Assembly (NCBI RefSeq): GCF_000526995.1
Contig: NZ_AZUI01000001.1
Coordinates: 3,824,001-3,888,000, forward strand
Direction: 5' to 3'
Source: Lacrimispora indolis DSM 755
GTDB taxonomy: Bacteria > Bacillota > Clostridia > Lachnospirales > Lachnospiraceae
DNA: 64,000 nucleotides
A model generated the notes under the pieces. That model saw only the letters and a program-made list of their open reading frames with translations, was not told the origin of the DNA and did not search any database. Numbering within the stretch: the stretch's first letter is position 1; the number at the start of each line of letters is the position of its first letter. Positions 26,633-35,452 of the stretch are shown here, one piece after another. Position numbers and translations under genes: made by a program.

Positions 26633-26669
26633 TATAGTATGATCTTTTTCTAAAAGCCAGAGTTTTATA

Positions 26670-28319
26670 TTATTCAGACTCAAAAAAAGTTTCTTCTTTC
26701 TTTGACAAGAGTTCCTGACTTGCGTTGATTCGGTAACTGTTGCTGGCCATATTATAATGTTTCCTGAAACAGCTGCTGAAATATTTTGGATCGCGGAACC
26801 CAACCTTTTCGCTGATTTCATATGAGCGAAGCTGCGTGGTCAATAGCAGCTCAGCAGCTTTTTTCAGCCTTAATTCTGTCAGATATTTTGTAAAGGTGGT
26901 ATCTGTTTCAACCTTGAACAGACGGCTTAAATAGCTGGCATTCAGATAGAATCTGCCCGCCACAGAGCTAAGGCTTAAGTCCGGATTTTCAAAATTATTT
27001 TCCATATATCGAAGAATGGCATGGATGGTGTTGGTATTTTTCTCAGTTCGTATGGAGGAAAAGGTCTCAATAATTGCACGGATTAAATTATGTACCATAT
27101 TTTCCAATTCCGCTGCAGTTTCCAGGCGGAATAGGCGTTCATATGCAGCCAGGGAATAGCGGAAGGCATCAGTACCACGGAGTCCGGATTGAATCAGCAT
27201 ATCAGATAAATGATTTATGATGGTTGAAACTGTTACACGGATTGGAATGATATCCGTATAATCATCCGTAATCTGGTTGGTGATACAGTGGTTTATCAGC
27301 GCAATGGAAGCAGGCAGATCTTCTGATTTAACGGCTTCCAGTATGGATGCAATGGCATCTTCTAAATGAAAGGAGGAATTTTGCTTTTCAGTTTTAATAT
27401 AGTCATATAAAATTACCTGGTTTTTACCTGAGACCGTGCGGTATTTAACAGCTTCCACCGCATTTTGATAGGAATTGCGTATTTGCGATAAAGTGGAAAC
27501 AGCATTACCGATTCCTATTGTAACGCTGCAGGGAAGCTGTTCCAGTAAAATGACTTTCACATGCTCCAGTGTGCTGGAAAGGGGCATAGCCGGGGCGTTG
27601 GAGAGAATAACGTTGGTGTGATTATAATCAAAAAAAAGGTACACATTTTCGTGTTTTTTCAGTTCCTTACTTAGGATCCGGGCGCATTCCATGGAAAGCA
27701 GGTAAGGATTTTCACTGTTCTTATTGCCTGGAATATCCTCGGAAGAAAGTGAGACAATGGCCACCTGAAAATACGGATTTGCGAAATCAACAGATAAAAA
27801 CTGGAGCCGCCGGATAATGCTCCCGATATCAGCAGACGGAAGCATAAGTGCATTCAAATTATTTTCTATTAAAAAGTCCCGGCTGTCAGTAAAGTATTCC
27901 TTCAGTTTTTCTAATTCATTATCTCTATCCTGTTCATGGAAAATATCTTCCTTTAGTTTTTGTATGACAGTTAAAATCTTTTCCTCATCAATAGGCTTCA
28001 GCAGATAAGCGGATACACCTGCGTCAATTCCGCGGGAAGCATAGTTAAAGTCGCTGTGGCCGGAGAGGAGGACAATCTTAATGTAGGGATAGGCCTCCCT
28101 GACTTTCTGGCTGAATTCTATCCCATCCATAAAATTCATACAGATATCAGAAAATATTATATTGGGCTGCAGTTCCTCTACTAATTGCAGCCCCTCTTCC
28201 GCACAGGTACATTCCCCGCATATCTCAATTCCGAGAGACTGCCAGTCAATGCAGTATTTTAACAGGCTGCGGACATGCTTTTCGTCATCAACAATCAGAA
28301 GTTTTAATCGGTTTCTCAT
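26670..28319 (-). CDS. YesN-type response regulator with AraC DNA-binding domain
   Basis: The N-terminal receiver has the acidic pair VDDEKH, the phospho-acceptor aspartate in IIFSDICMNFMDGIEF (about residue 57) and the conserved lysine in YLLKPID. A ~270-residue middle region links it to a C-terminal AraC-type double helix-turn-helix (LSSVAGRFYLNASYLSRLFK; YEISEKVGFRDPKYFSSCFRK). This is the usual build for regulators paired with YesM-type kinases that control sugar uptake. It overlaps the kinase stop by four bases (ATGA) and probably activates the divergent operon at 30352. Confidence 0.93.
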   Translation of the reverse strand: MRNRLKLLIVDDEKHVRSLLKYCIDWQSLGIEICGECTCAEEGLQLVEELQPNIIFSDICMNFMDGIEFSQKVREAYPYIKIVLLSGHSDFNYASRGIDAGVSAYLLKPIDEEKILTVIQKLKEDIFHEQDRDNELEKLKEYFTDSRDFLIENNLNALMLPSADIGSIIRRLQFLSVDFANPYFQVAIVSLSSEDIPGNKNSENPYLLSMECARILSKELKKHENVYLFFDYNHTNVILSNAPAMPLSSTLEHVKVILLEQLPCSVTIGIGNAVSTLSQIRNSYQNAVEAVKYRTVSGKNQVILYDYIKTEKQNSSFHLEDAIASILEAVKSEDLPASIALINHCITNQITDDYTDIIPIRVTVSTIINHLSDMLIQSGLRGTDAFRYSLAAYERLFRLETAAELENMVHNLIRAIIETFSSIRTEKNTNTIHAILRYMENNFENPDLSLSSVAGRFYLNASYLSRLFKVETDTTFTKYLTELRLKKAAELLLTTQLRSYEISEKVGFRDPKYFSSCFRKHYNMASNSYRINASQELLSKKEETFFESE

Positions 28320-30088
28320 AGCGGATTCTCCTTGTATGCGTGGCTGGAAAAATGGATGATTGTAAACGAGATACGGGTTCCCTGGTTCCGTGTACTGTCA
28401 ATGGCATACGAGCAGTCCTGTCCGTAAAAAAGCTGCATCCGTTCCAGAGTGGCAGCAAGTCCAAAACTTCGGGAAGGACTGAGATAAGTTTTCCCGGTAA
28501 TTTGCCGGACGAGTTCCGGTTCCATCCCCCTTCCATTGTCTTCCACAGAGAGATATAAAATATCTTCCCCGGAAAACCGGCAAGTAATAGTGATGATTCC
28601 CTCATCCAATCCATAGAGACCATGCTTGATACAGTTTTCCACCAAGGGCTGCAGGATGAACTTCAATATAGGAAGGGGCCGTACTTCCTCGGACACATCG
28701 TATTGAATGAGAAAATCATGATTATCCTGAAAGGATAAGATCGTCTCGTATTGTTTGATGCTGTTCAGCTCATGGTCTATGGAAATAAGGTCCATGCCTT
28801 TGCTGAGTATTGTCTGATAATAAATTCCCATGGCTTTCAGCAGAGATTGTGCATCCTTTGTGTCTCCGGAGAGGCATAATATCCTTGCGCTGTCAATTGT
28901 ATTATAAAGAAAATGGGGCTTAAACTGGGCCTGCAGCAGGCTTAATTCCAAATGCCTGCGGTGCTTTTCAGCAGCAAGCTCCTTCTTTAAAAGTTCCTGG
29001 ATTTCAACCGTCATTTCGTTATAGGAGCAGGCAAGGTATCCGATTTCATTGCTGGACTCGAAATCTGTGTGGATTTTTCTGAATTCCTTTCTGTGAAGCT
29101 GCCGTATTTTTTCAGCCAAAGCAGTAATTGGCCTGGTAAGGGAAACAGATACCATGTAAATTCCTATAAGGATTAAAACAAAATTAATCATCAGAAGTAA
29201 CAGGATCATGAGAAAGGTGCTGAACCCCACCTCTGACATGGAACGGAAGTCCTGAAAGATACCTATGAAAAACGGATAATTGTCCAAAGCTTTGTAATAA
29301 AGGAAACCATCTGCATTCTTTTCTTTGACCGGCAGGATATAAGACAAATGATTCTCTGGCGGTATAAGTGTTGTATAATCAAAAGAAAAAGATAAACTGC
29401 TGAGAACGGGGATATTCTCTTTGCTGAGAATAAAACCTCTGCTTACGGTGCTGTCCGGAAAAGCCGAAGCAAGATCTTTACTGGGAATGTTGATAACCAG
29501 GATTCCCATAGGCTTTAATGTGTCCAGATTTTTGATAATCCTTGCTGCGGAGATTCCCTGTACATCCGGATAAATCCCTGAGGAGTCCAAGTATACGGTT
29601 TTTCCGTCAGCCTCCTCTATTTGAAGATAGATATCTGCTTGATTGACAGAGGTCTTCCCAAGTTTTTTTTTACCGTTGGAATCTGAAAAATAACAAAAAC
29701 CATCAGCTGTATAAAGGTACGCAGATAAATGATTTGCTGAAGTGGCACATGCGTTGTAAAGTGTGTTTTCTAACAGAGTAATCTCACTGGGATCGTGCAT
29801 TTTAGCCGGCCTTCTGAGAAAGCTTTGGAGTACATTGTTTGAGAGCAGAGAGGTGGAAATCTTTCCGGCTCCATTCAGGGTCTGTGTGAGGTTGGCATCG
29901 CTTAGGGATAAGTTATTAAGTGATATCTGGTCCATTTGTTCCTGTGTATTTTTCTGGTTAAAATGCCTGACCAGAAACATAGAAGGTATGGTAATAAGGA
30001 TGAACAGCATCATAAATATAATGAGCATATTCGTGTGTAGCTTATTTTTATGATAGTGGTGCTTAATGATTGAAACCAAAGCTGCCAT
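28316..30088 (-). CDS. YesM-type sensor histidine kinase
   Basis: This is a membrane sensor with an N-terminal helix (LIIFMMLFILITIPSMFLV), an extracellular region of ~230 residues, a second membrane helix (about residues 290-315), a HAMP linker, the His_kinase domain with LLQAQFKPHFLYNTIDSARI (phospho-histidine in KPHFLYN) and an HATPase domain with VENCIKHGLYG and DNGRGM. ATG 30088 (590 residues) follows AGGAGT. It is transcribed with YesN and divergent from the sugar operon, so it likely senses an oligosaccharide or the loaded binding protein. Confidence 0.93.
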   Translation of the reverse strand: MAALVSIIKHHYHKNKLHTNMLIIFMMLFILITIPSMFLVRHFNQKNTQEQMDQISLNNLSLSDANLTQTLNGAGKISTSLLSNNVLQSFLRRPAKMHDPSEITLLENTLYNACATSANHLSAYLYTADGFCYFSDSNGKKKLGKTSVNQADIYLQIEEADGKTVYLDSSGIYPDVQGISAARIIKNLDTLKPMGILVINIPSKDLASAFPDSTVSRGFILSKENIPVLSSLSFSFDYTTLIPPENHLSYILPVKEKNADGFLYYKALDNYPFFIGIFQDFRSMSEVGFSTFLMILLLLMINFVLILIGIYMVSVSLTRPITALAEKIRQLHRKEFRKIHTDFESSNEIGYLACSYNEMTVEIQELLKKELAAEKHRRHLELSLLQAQFKPHFLYNTIDSARILCLSGDTKDAQSLLKAMGIYYQTILSKGMDLISIDHELNSIKQYETILSFQDNHDFLIQYDVSEEVRPLPILKFILQPLVENCIKHGLYGLDEGIITITCRFSGEDILYLSVEDNGRGMEPELVRQITGKTYLSPSRSFGLAATLERMQLFYGQDCSYAIDSTRNQGTRISFTIIHFSSHAYKENPL

Positions 30089-30273
30089 GCCGGTACTCCT
30101 TTTTCGCAATGATATAATGATATTATAGCAAAAGAGATTCTTTAAAAGCAAGATGCTTGGAAAATGGTAAAAAAAGCAGGTAAATGTAAAAAATTCTGGA
30201 AAGAAAATGAGAAAGACAAGGAATCCATACAGAAAAAGTAAAAATATTCGGGATAACAGGTCATTTTATTCAG

Positions 30274-30302
30274 TTTAAAATAAAGGAAATGGCAGCTATA
30301 CT
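30274..30302 (+). promoter_or_regulatory. Probable promoter of the sugar operon 30352-35068
   Basis: TTTAAA at 30274-30279, 17-base spacer, TATACT at 30297-30302. The -35 is weak, consistent with activation by the divergent YesN. Confidence 0.5.
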
Positions 30303-30351
30303 GTTTTCATAGCAGACAAAGCACAAATGAAATTTACGGGAGGTAAGGAAA

Positions 30352-31662
30352 ATGAAGTTGAAAAGAGTACTGGCAATGATTTTGGCGGCTTCTATGGCAA
30401 TGGGGCTTGCAGGGTGTGGAGGATCTTCTTCCGGGAAGACGCCGGAAAGTGTTGCAGGAAAAGAAACCCAGTCTGGCGATAAGATAAAGATTTCCTTGTG
30501 GCATGTATGGCCCGAAGGAAACGGAGGAACTGCGGAAAGCTTTAAGAAGACCTTGGCAGAAATGGAGGAAAAGTTTCCGGAGGTGGACTTTGTCATTGAT
30601 GCTGTGGCGGATTCCGGAGACGCATATAAGACGAAAATTAAAACAGCTATAGCAGGCGGTGAAGCGCCGGACATTTTCTACAGCTGGGGAGGCGGCTTTT
30701 CTAAAGCATTTGTGGATGCAGGAAAGGTGATGTGTCTGGATGATTACATGGATGATGAGACAAAAGCAAAGATAATAGAAGGCACTACCAATAATTTTAT
30801 ATACGATGGCAAGCTGTATGGACTGCCAACCCGCGTGAACATTGGACTGTTGTATTGTAATAAATCCATGTTTGATGAGGCAGGACTGGAATTGCCGGCA
30901 ACCTATGATGAATTGATGAATGCAATCAACGTATTTAAAGACAAGGGAATCACTCCCATGTGCGTAGGTGCTAAGGATACCTGGACTGCAGCCATGTATT
31001 TAAACGCCCTGACCATGCGGGAAGCAGGAACTGATTATGTCAATCAAGTGGTAAATGGTGAAGCAACCATTGACACTCCGGAGATCAAAAAATCTGTAGA
31101 GCTGTATCAGGGAATGATAGATGCAGGGGCGTTTACAGAAGGTGCCATTGCAATCAGCAAGGATGAATCCCAGGCAGTGTTTTTGTCAGGCGGGATGCCC
31201 ATGTACTATAACGGAAGCTGGTTATGCGCCAATATCTTTGACTCTCCTATAAAAGACGATATTGTTGCACTGAACTTCCCTGTGGTGGAAGGGGGGAAAG
31301 GTGATCCCAATGAATTCCTGGGGGGTGCTGACCAGACTTTTATGATAAACAGCGAGACGAAAAATCCGGAAAAAGTAGTGGAAGTATATAAGTTTATGTG
31401 TGAGAGCTTTTCAAAGAACGTATTTACCAGCGGGGCAGGCCTGCCCACATGGAAGAGCCAGGTGGATACAAGCACGATTGAAAATCAGCTGCTGGTAGAT
31501 GCCTATAACCTGTATCAAAACTGTACCGGCCTTTCCTTGTGGTGGGATACTGCTTTGACAAGTGAAAAAGCGACCAACCATCTGGAAACGGTGACAGAAA
31601 CCTTTATGAAGACAATAACTCCAGACGAGTTTATAGAAAAGCATAAAACCTTTTTGCAGTAA
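30352..31662 (+). CDS. Sugar-binding lipoprotein
   Basis: This is an extracellular solute-binding protein (family 1). The signal peptide ends at lipobox LAGC with a Gly/Ser tail (GGSSSGK). The mature part begins KIKISLWHVWPEGNGGT, and contains APDIFYSWGGGFSKAFVDAGKV (in parts) and DGKLYGLPTRVNIGLLYCNK, typical of xylo- or arabino-oligosaccharide receptors in clostridia. GGGAGG lies upstream. A strong hairpin after the stop probably raises its level relative to the permeases. Confidence 0.92.
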   Translation: MKLKRVLAMILAASMAMGLAGCGGSSSGKTPESVAGKETQSGDKIKISLWHVWPEGNGGTAESFKKTLAEMEEKFPEVDFVIDAVADSGDAYKTKIKTAIAGGEAPDIFYSWGGGFSKAFVDAGKVMCLDDYMDDETKAKIIEGTTNNFIYDGKLYGLPTRVNIGLLYCNKSMFDEAGLELPATYDELMNAINVFKDKGITPMCVGAKDTWTAAMYLNALTMREAGTDYVNQVVNGEATIDTPEIKKSVELYQGMIDAGAFTEGAIAISKDESQAVFLSGGMPMYYNGSWLCANIFDSPIKDDIVALNFPVVEGGKGDPNEFLGGADQTFMINSETKNPEKVVEVYKFMCESFSKNVFTSGAGLPTWKSQVDTSTIENQLLVDAYNLYQNCTGLSLWWDTALTSEKATNHLETVTETFMKTITPDEFIEKHKTFLQ

Positions 31663-31677
31663 GTTTAAGAAATGATG

Positions 31678-31704
31678 AGAGCAGTCCTTTTCATGGACTG
31701 CTCT
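31678..31704 (+). terminator. Intercistronic hairpin after the binding-protein gene
   Basis: AGAGCAGTCC (31678-31687) pairs with GGACTGCTCT (31695-31704), followed by TTC. It is likely a partial terminator or 3' stabiliser that makes binding protein more abundant than permeases. Confidence 0.65.
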
Positions 31705-31722
31705 TTCAAAAAGGAGATAACC

Positions 31723-32607
31723 ATGAATAAGATGTTGAGTAATAAAAAAGCAATCCTCATATTTATATTCCCATCACTGTTGATATTCTTGTTTGTGGTA
31801 GTTACATCCATTGGAATGTCTTTTTATTACAGCTTGACAGAATGGGATGGGATTACGAAAAAGATGTTTGTGGGGCTGGATAACTATAAATCCCTGTTTA
31901 TACATAATACGGATGGATTTGTAGCTGCCCTTAAGAATTCCCTTTTACTGGCAGGTCTTTCAGTCATTGGGGAATTGGTACCTGCGACGGCACTGGCAAT
32001 TATACTGGCAAGGGGAGTGAAAGGAGAAGGATTTTTCAGGACAGTCTTTTTTGTACCGGTACTTCTGTCCTCGGTGGTTTTAGGGCAGCTCTGGGGAATG
32101 ATTTATAATCCCACCTATGGCATGCTTAATTCCATTGGAATGAAGCTGGGTTTTCTGAATAAGGCAGTTGCATGGCTTGGAAATCCGGACACTGCTCTGC
32201 TGTGTGCCTTTGTAGTAGTGATCTGGCAGTATATTGGCTATCATATGCTTTTGATTTATTCAGGGGTAAAACGGATTCCCCAGGATATCTTTGAGGCGGC
32301 TGAGATTGATGGAGCTACCAGATTCCAGACAGCAGTCAGAATTATCATACCGCTGATTCTTCCAACGATTAAGACTTCCATGGTGCTTGCAGTGATCGGG
32401 TCTCTGAAAATATTTGACCTTATCTATGTGCTGACCGGAGGTGGTCCAAACCATGCTACGGAAGTTGCAAGTACGTTAATGTATACAAATATTTTCAAGA
32501 AAAATCTTTATGGATATGGGAGTTCCATGGCTATTTTTATTGTAATTGAATGTCTGGTTTTCACCGTGTTAATTAATCTCTGGAAGCCAAAGCAGTATAC
32601 CTATTAG
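31723..32607 (+). CDS. Sugar ABC transporter permease (MalF/UgpA type)
   Basis: This is the first membrane subunit of the importer. It has six membrane segments from ILIFIFPSLLIFLFVVV onward, the EAA loop EAAEIDGATRFQTAVRIIIP (about residues 191-210) and IFDLIYVLTGGGPNHATEV. ATG 31723 (294 residues) is chosen because AAGGAG lies a few bases before; an in-frame ATG at 31672 falls in the hairpin. No ATPase gene is present nearby, so a shared MsmX-like ATPase is expected. Confidence 0.92.
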   Translation: MNKMLSNKKAILIFIFPSLLIFLFVVVTSIGMSFYYSLTEWDGITKKMFVGLDNYKSLFIHNTDGFVAALKNSLLLAGLSVIGELVPATALAIILARGVKGEGFFRTVFFVPVLLSSVVLGQLWGMIYNPTYGMLNSIGMKLGFLNKAVAWLGNPDTALLCAFVVVIWQYIGYHMLLIYSGVKRIPQDIFEAAEIDGATRFQTAVRIIIPLILPTIKTSMVLAVIGSLKIFDLIYVLTGGGPNHATEVASTLMYTNIFKKNLYGYGSSMAIFIVIECLVFTVLINLWKPKQYTY

Positions 32608-32620
32608 AGAGGAGTACACC

Positions 32621-33460
32621 ATGAAGCAAGTGAAACAATCAGGAATCGCAAAGAAAATGGTATTTCTGATTCTGTGCATATATGCAGTTATCCAAATATT
32701 TCCCCTCTTGTGGCTGATTATGTTTTCTTTAAAGGATAATACACAGATATTCGGAGGAAATGTACTTGGCCTGCCGTCCCCATGGGTATTTAATAATTAT
32801 TTGGTGGCAATTGGCGGAGCAAAGGTGGGACTTTATTTGATAAACAGTGTAATTATCACCGGCTCCACGATTATCATTACGATTATTGTATCCACAATGG
32901 CCTCCTATGCCATTGCACGGCTCAAGTGGGGGCTAAGCAATGCATTTCTTCTATTTATTACGATGGGAATGATGATTCCGGTCCATGCTTCCCTGCTGCC
33001 TTTATTTTTGAATTTCAGCAAGGTGGGAATCCTGAATACAAGGTTGTCACTGATCTTACCGTACGTAGGATTTGCCATTCCTCTGGCAATCAATGTACTG
33101 ACCATATTTTTTAAGACAATACCATTAGAAATGGAGGAGGCAGCAGTGATTGACGGATGCAATGTTTATCAGACATTTGTCCAAATCATGCTTCCCATGG
33201 TGAAGCCGGCTTTGGCTACGGTTTCCATTTTTACCTATCTTACGGCATGGAATGAATTGATGTTTGCAAATACCTTTATTAACAAGGCTGGTTTAAAGAC
33301 CCTTACGGTGGGAATCATATCCATGGTAGGAGAATATGCGACCAGCTGGGGCCCCATCGGTGCCGGTTTGGTGGTTGCGACAATTCCCAGCATTATCGGA
33401 TATATGTTTGTGAGTGCAAAGCTTCCGGAGGCAATGTCTGCCGGTGCGGTGAAAGGATAA
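32621..33460 (+). CDS. Sugar ABC transporter permease (MalG type)
   Basis: This is the second membrane subunit. It has about six hydrophobic segments, the EAA loop EEAAVIDGCNVYQTFVQIML (about residues 173-192) and the tail LPEAMSAGAVKG. It starts 13 bases after its partner with GAGAGGAG upstream. The 279-residue length is normal. Confidence 0.92.
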   Translation: MKQVKQSGIAKKMVFLILCIYAVIQIFPLLWLIMFSLKDNTQIFGGNVLGLPSPWVFNNYLVAIGGAKVGLYLINSVIITGSTIIITIIVSTMASYAIARLKWGLSNAFLLFITMGMMIPVHASLLPLFLNFSKVGILNTRLSLILPYVGFAIPLAINVLTIFFKTIPLEMEEAAVIDGCNVYQTFVQIMLPMVKPALATVSIFTYLTAWNELMFANTFINKAGLKTLTVGIISMVGEYATSWGPIGAGLVVATIPSIIGYMFVSAKLPEAMSAGAVKG

Positions 33461-33466
33461 GTACAT

Positions 33467-35068
33467 ATGAGAAAGATAGAAAATCCGATTCTTCGGGGAT
33501 TTAATCCGGATCCGTCCATTGTGCGGGTGAAAGACGAATATTTTATCGCCACATCCACATTTGAATGGTTTCCGGGGGTTCAAATACATAAGTCAACAGA
33601 TCTGGTAAACTGGAAATTGATAGCCCATCCCTTAAATACGCTAAAACTTTTAGATATGGAGGGAAATCCTGATTCAGGCGGTATTTACGCGCCATGTCTC
33701 ACTTATGACCAGGGTATTTTTTATCTGGTTTATACGGATGTAAAGAATGTGTCAGGAAGTTTTTGGGATTGCAGGAATTACCTGACCACAGCCAGCCGGA
33801 TAGAAGGTCCTTGGTCGGCTCCTGTATATCTGCACGGAAGCGGAATAGACCCATCTTTATTTCATGATGAGGATGGCCGTAAATGGCTGGTGAACGCATT
33901 GCTAAGTCATAGAGAGGGTCCAAAGGTAGGATTTCCACAGTGGGAGGGAATAATTTTACAGGAATATTCTTCTGAAAAAAAAGCACTGATAGGGGAAAGA
34001 AAGGTGATTTACAAGGGAAGCGGGCTTGGAACCGTAGAAGGACCTCATCTATACAAACGAAACGGAATCTATTATCTGTTAACCGCAGAAGGAGGTACAT
34101 TCTATAATCATGCAGTTACCATGGCAAGGGCCGAACGGATTGACGGACCCTACGAGACGGACCCGGAGAATCCGGTCATGACCTCAAGGTATGACTGTAC
34201 CCTGCCTTTGCAGCGGACAGGACATGCTGACCTGGTGGAAACTCAGGATAGAGAATGGTATATGGTACATTTATGCGGTCGTCCATTGCCCTCAAAGGGC
34301 CGTTCCATAATGGGAAGGGAGACTGCCATACAGAAGGTAAGGTGGACAGATGACGGCTGGCTGCGGTTAAACAGAGAAGGGCATACGGCAGAGGTATGGG
34401 TGGAGGCCCCGGTACGGGAAGAATACATTGTGGAAAAGGCTCCGGTACGGGATGATTTTGATCGCCCTGAATTGGACATTAATTTCCAGACGCTCCGCAT
34501 TCCCTTGGATAAAAGCATGATGTCCCTGACAGAGAGAAGCGGTTATTTAAGACTGTATGGGCATGAATCACTGAGCTCCAGATTCCGCCAAAGCTTTGTT
34601 GCCAGACGCCAGCAGAGTTTTGTATTCAGAGCGGAGACTTCGCTGGAGTTTGAACCTGGGAATTTTCAGCAAATGGCGGGACTTACCTGTTTTTATGATA
34701 CAACAAACTATATTTATCTGTATGTAAGCAGAGATGAAGAAAAGGGAAGGATTATTAACCTTATGATTAATGATTTAAACCAATTCTCTTATCCGCTGCA
34801 GGAAGAAATTGTGATTCCAGATATGGGAAAAGTGTATTTGCGTGCAGAGATTTATTATGATATGGCCAGATTCTATTATTCTATTGACGGAATTTCATGG
34901 AATACGGTGGGAGGATATGTGGAATATAGCAAGCTCTCAGACGAGTATTTTAAAGAGCGAAAGATTGAGCGGTTTACCGGGGCATTTGTGGGAATCTGCT
35001 GCCAGGACTTTACAGGAAGCCATGCATATGCGGACTTTGATTATTTTGATTATGAGGAAAAGGACTGA
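33467..35068 (+). CDS. GH43 glycoside hydrolase (beta-xylosidase/alpha-arabinofuranosidase type)
   Basis: GH43 five-bladed propeller: the general base aspartate is in GFNPDPSIVR (about residue 14), the pKa-modulating aspartate in GSGIDPSLFHDEDG (about 125-138) and the general acid glutamate in GTVEGPHLYKRNG (about 190-202). A C-terminal beta-sandwich of ~200 residues (from about 325) matches the GH43 subfamily 11/12 build of XynB-like beta-xylosidases. There is no signal peptide, so it acts inside the cell on imported xylo- or arabino-oligosaccharides. It follows the permease after six bases and is last in the operon. Confidence 0.9.
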   Translation: MRKIENPILRGFNPDPSIVRVKDEYFIATSTFEWFPGVQIHKSTDLVNWKLIAHPLNTLKLLDMEGNPDSGGIYAPCLTYDQGIFYLVYTDVKNVSGSFWDCRNYLTTASRIEGPWSAPVYLHGSGIDPSLFHDEDGRKWLVNALLSHREGPKVGFPQWEGIILQEYSSEKKALIGERKVIYKGSGLGTVEGPHLYKRNGIYYLLTAEGGTFYNHAVTMARAERIDGPYETDPENPVMTSRYDCTLPLQRTGHADLVETQDREWYMVHLCGRPLPSKGRSIMGRETAIQKVRWTDDGWLRLNREGHTAEVWVEAPVREEYIVEKAPVRDDFDRPELDINFQTLRIPLDKSMMSLTERSGYLRLYGHESLSSRFRQSFVARRQQSFVFRAETSLEFEPGNFQQMAGLTCFYDTTNYIYLYVSRDEEKGRIINLMINDLNQFSYPLQEEIVIPDMGKVYLRAEIYYDMARFYYSIDGISWNTVGGYVEYSKLSDEYFKERKIERFTGAFVGICCQDFTGSHAYADFDYFDYEEKD

Positions 35069-35187
35069 ATATTCAATAAGAATACATCATATGGAGCAGC
35101 CGAAGTTTCTGAACTTCATCGAAGAGCAGATTAATAATGTAATACCATTGGTTTTGTTGTAAGTAACGGGCTTGAATTAGAAACAAG

Positions 35188-35233
35188 AGGCCGTCATACT
35201 GTTTGATAGATAGAACAGAGGCGGTCTTTTTTT
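35188..35233 (+). terminator. Terminator of the GH43 operon
   Basis: AGGCCG (35188-35193) and CTGTT (35199-35203) pair with AACAG (35214-35218) and CGGTCT (35222-35227), then seven T. The rest of 35069-35452 holds no gene I trust: a 23-codon frame at about 35090 has no clear ribosome site. Confidence 0.7.
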
Positions 35234-35452
35234 GTCTGGTATGAAAAGGGGAGATTGGCATTTTGTTTAACTGGTGATATATTTCTATCGTGCAGTGCCA
35301 GTATTTCTCAAAACTCTGTATTGGAAGGAAAGGCATGGATATGGTATTTAAATCTCTAAATTCAAGAAACCCTGTGGCATATTTCAAATACAAATGGTAT
35401 AATGGATACAGTAAAGAAAAAACAAAAGATAAGGAGCAGAAACAAAGGTTAT

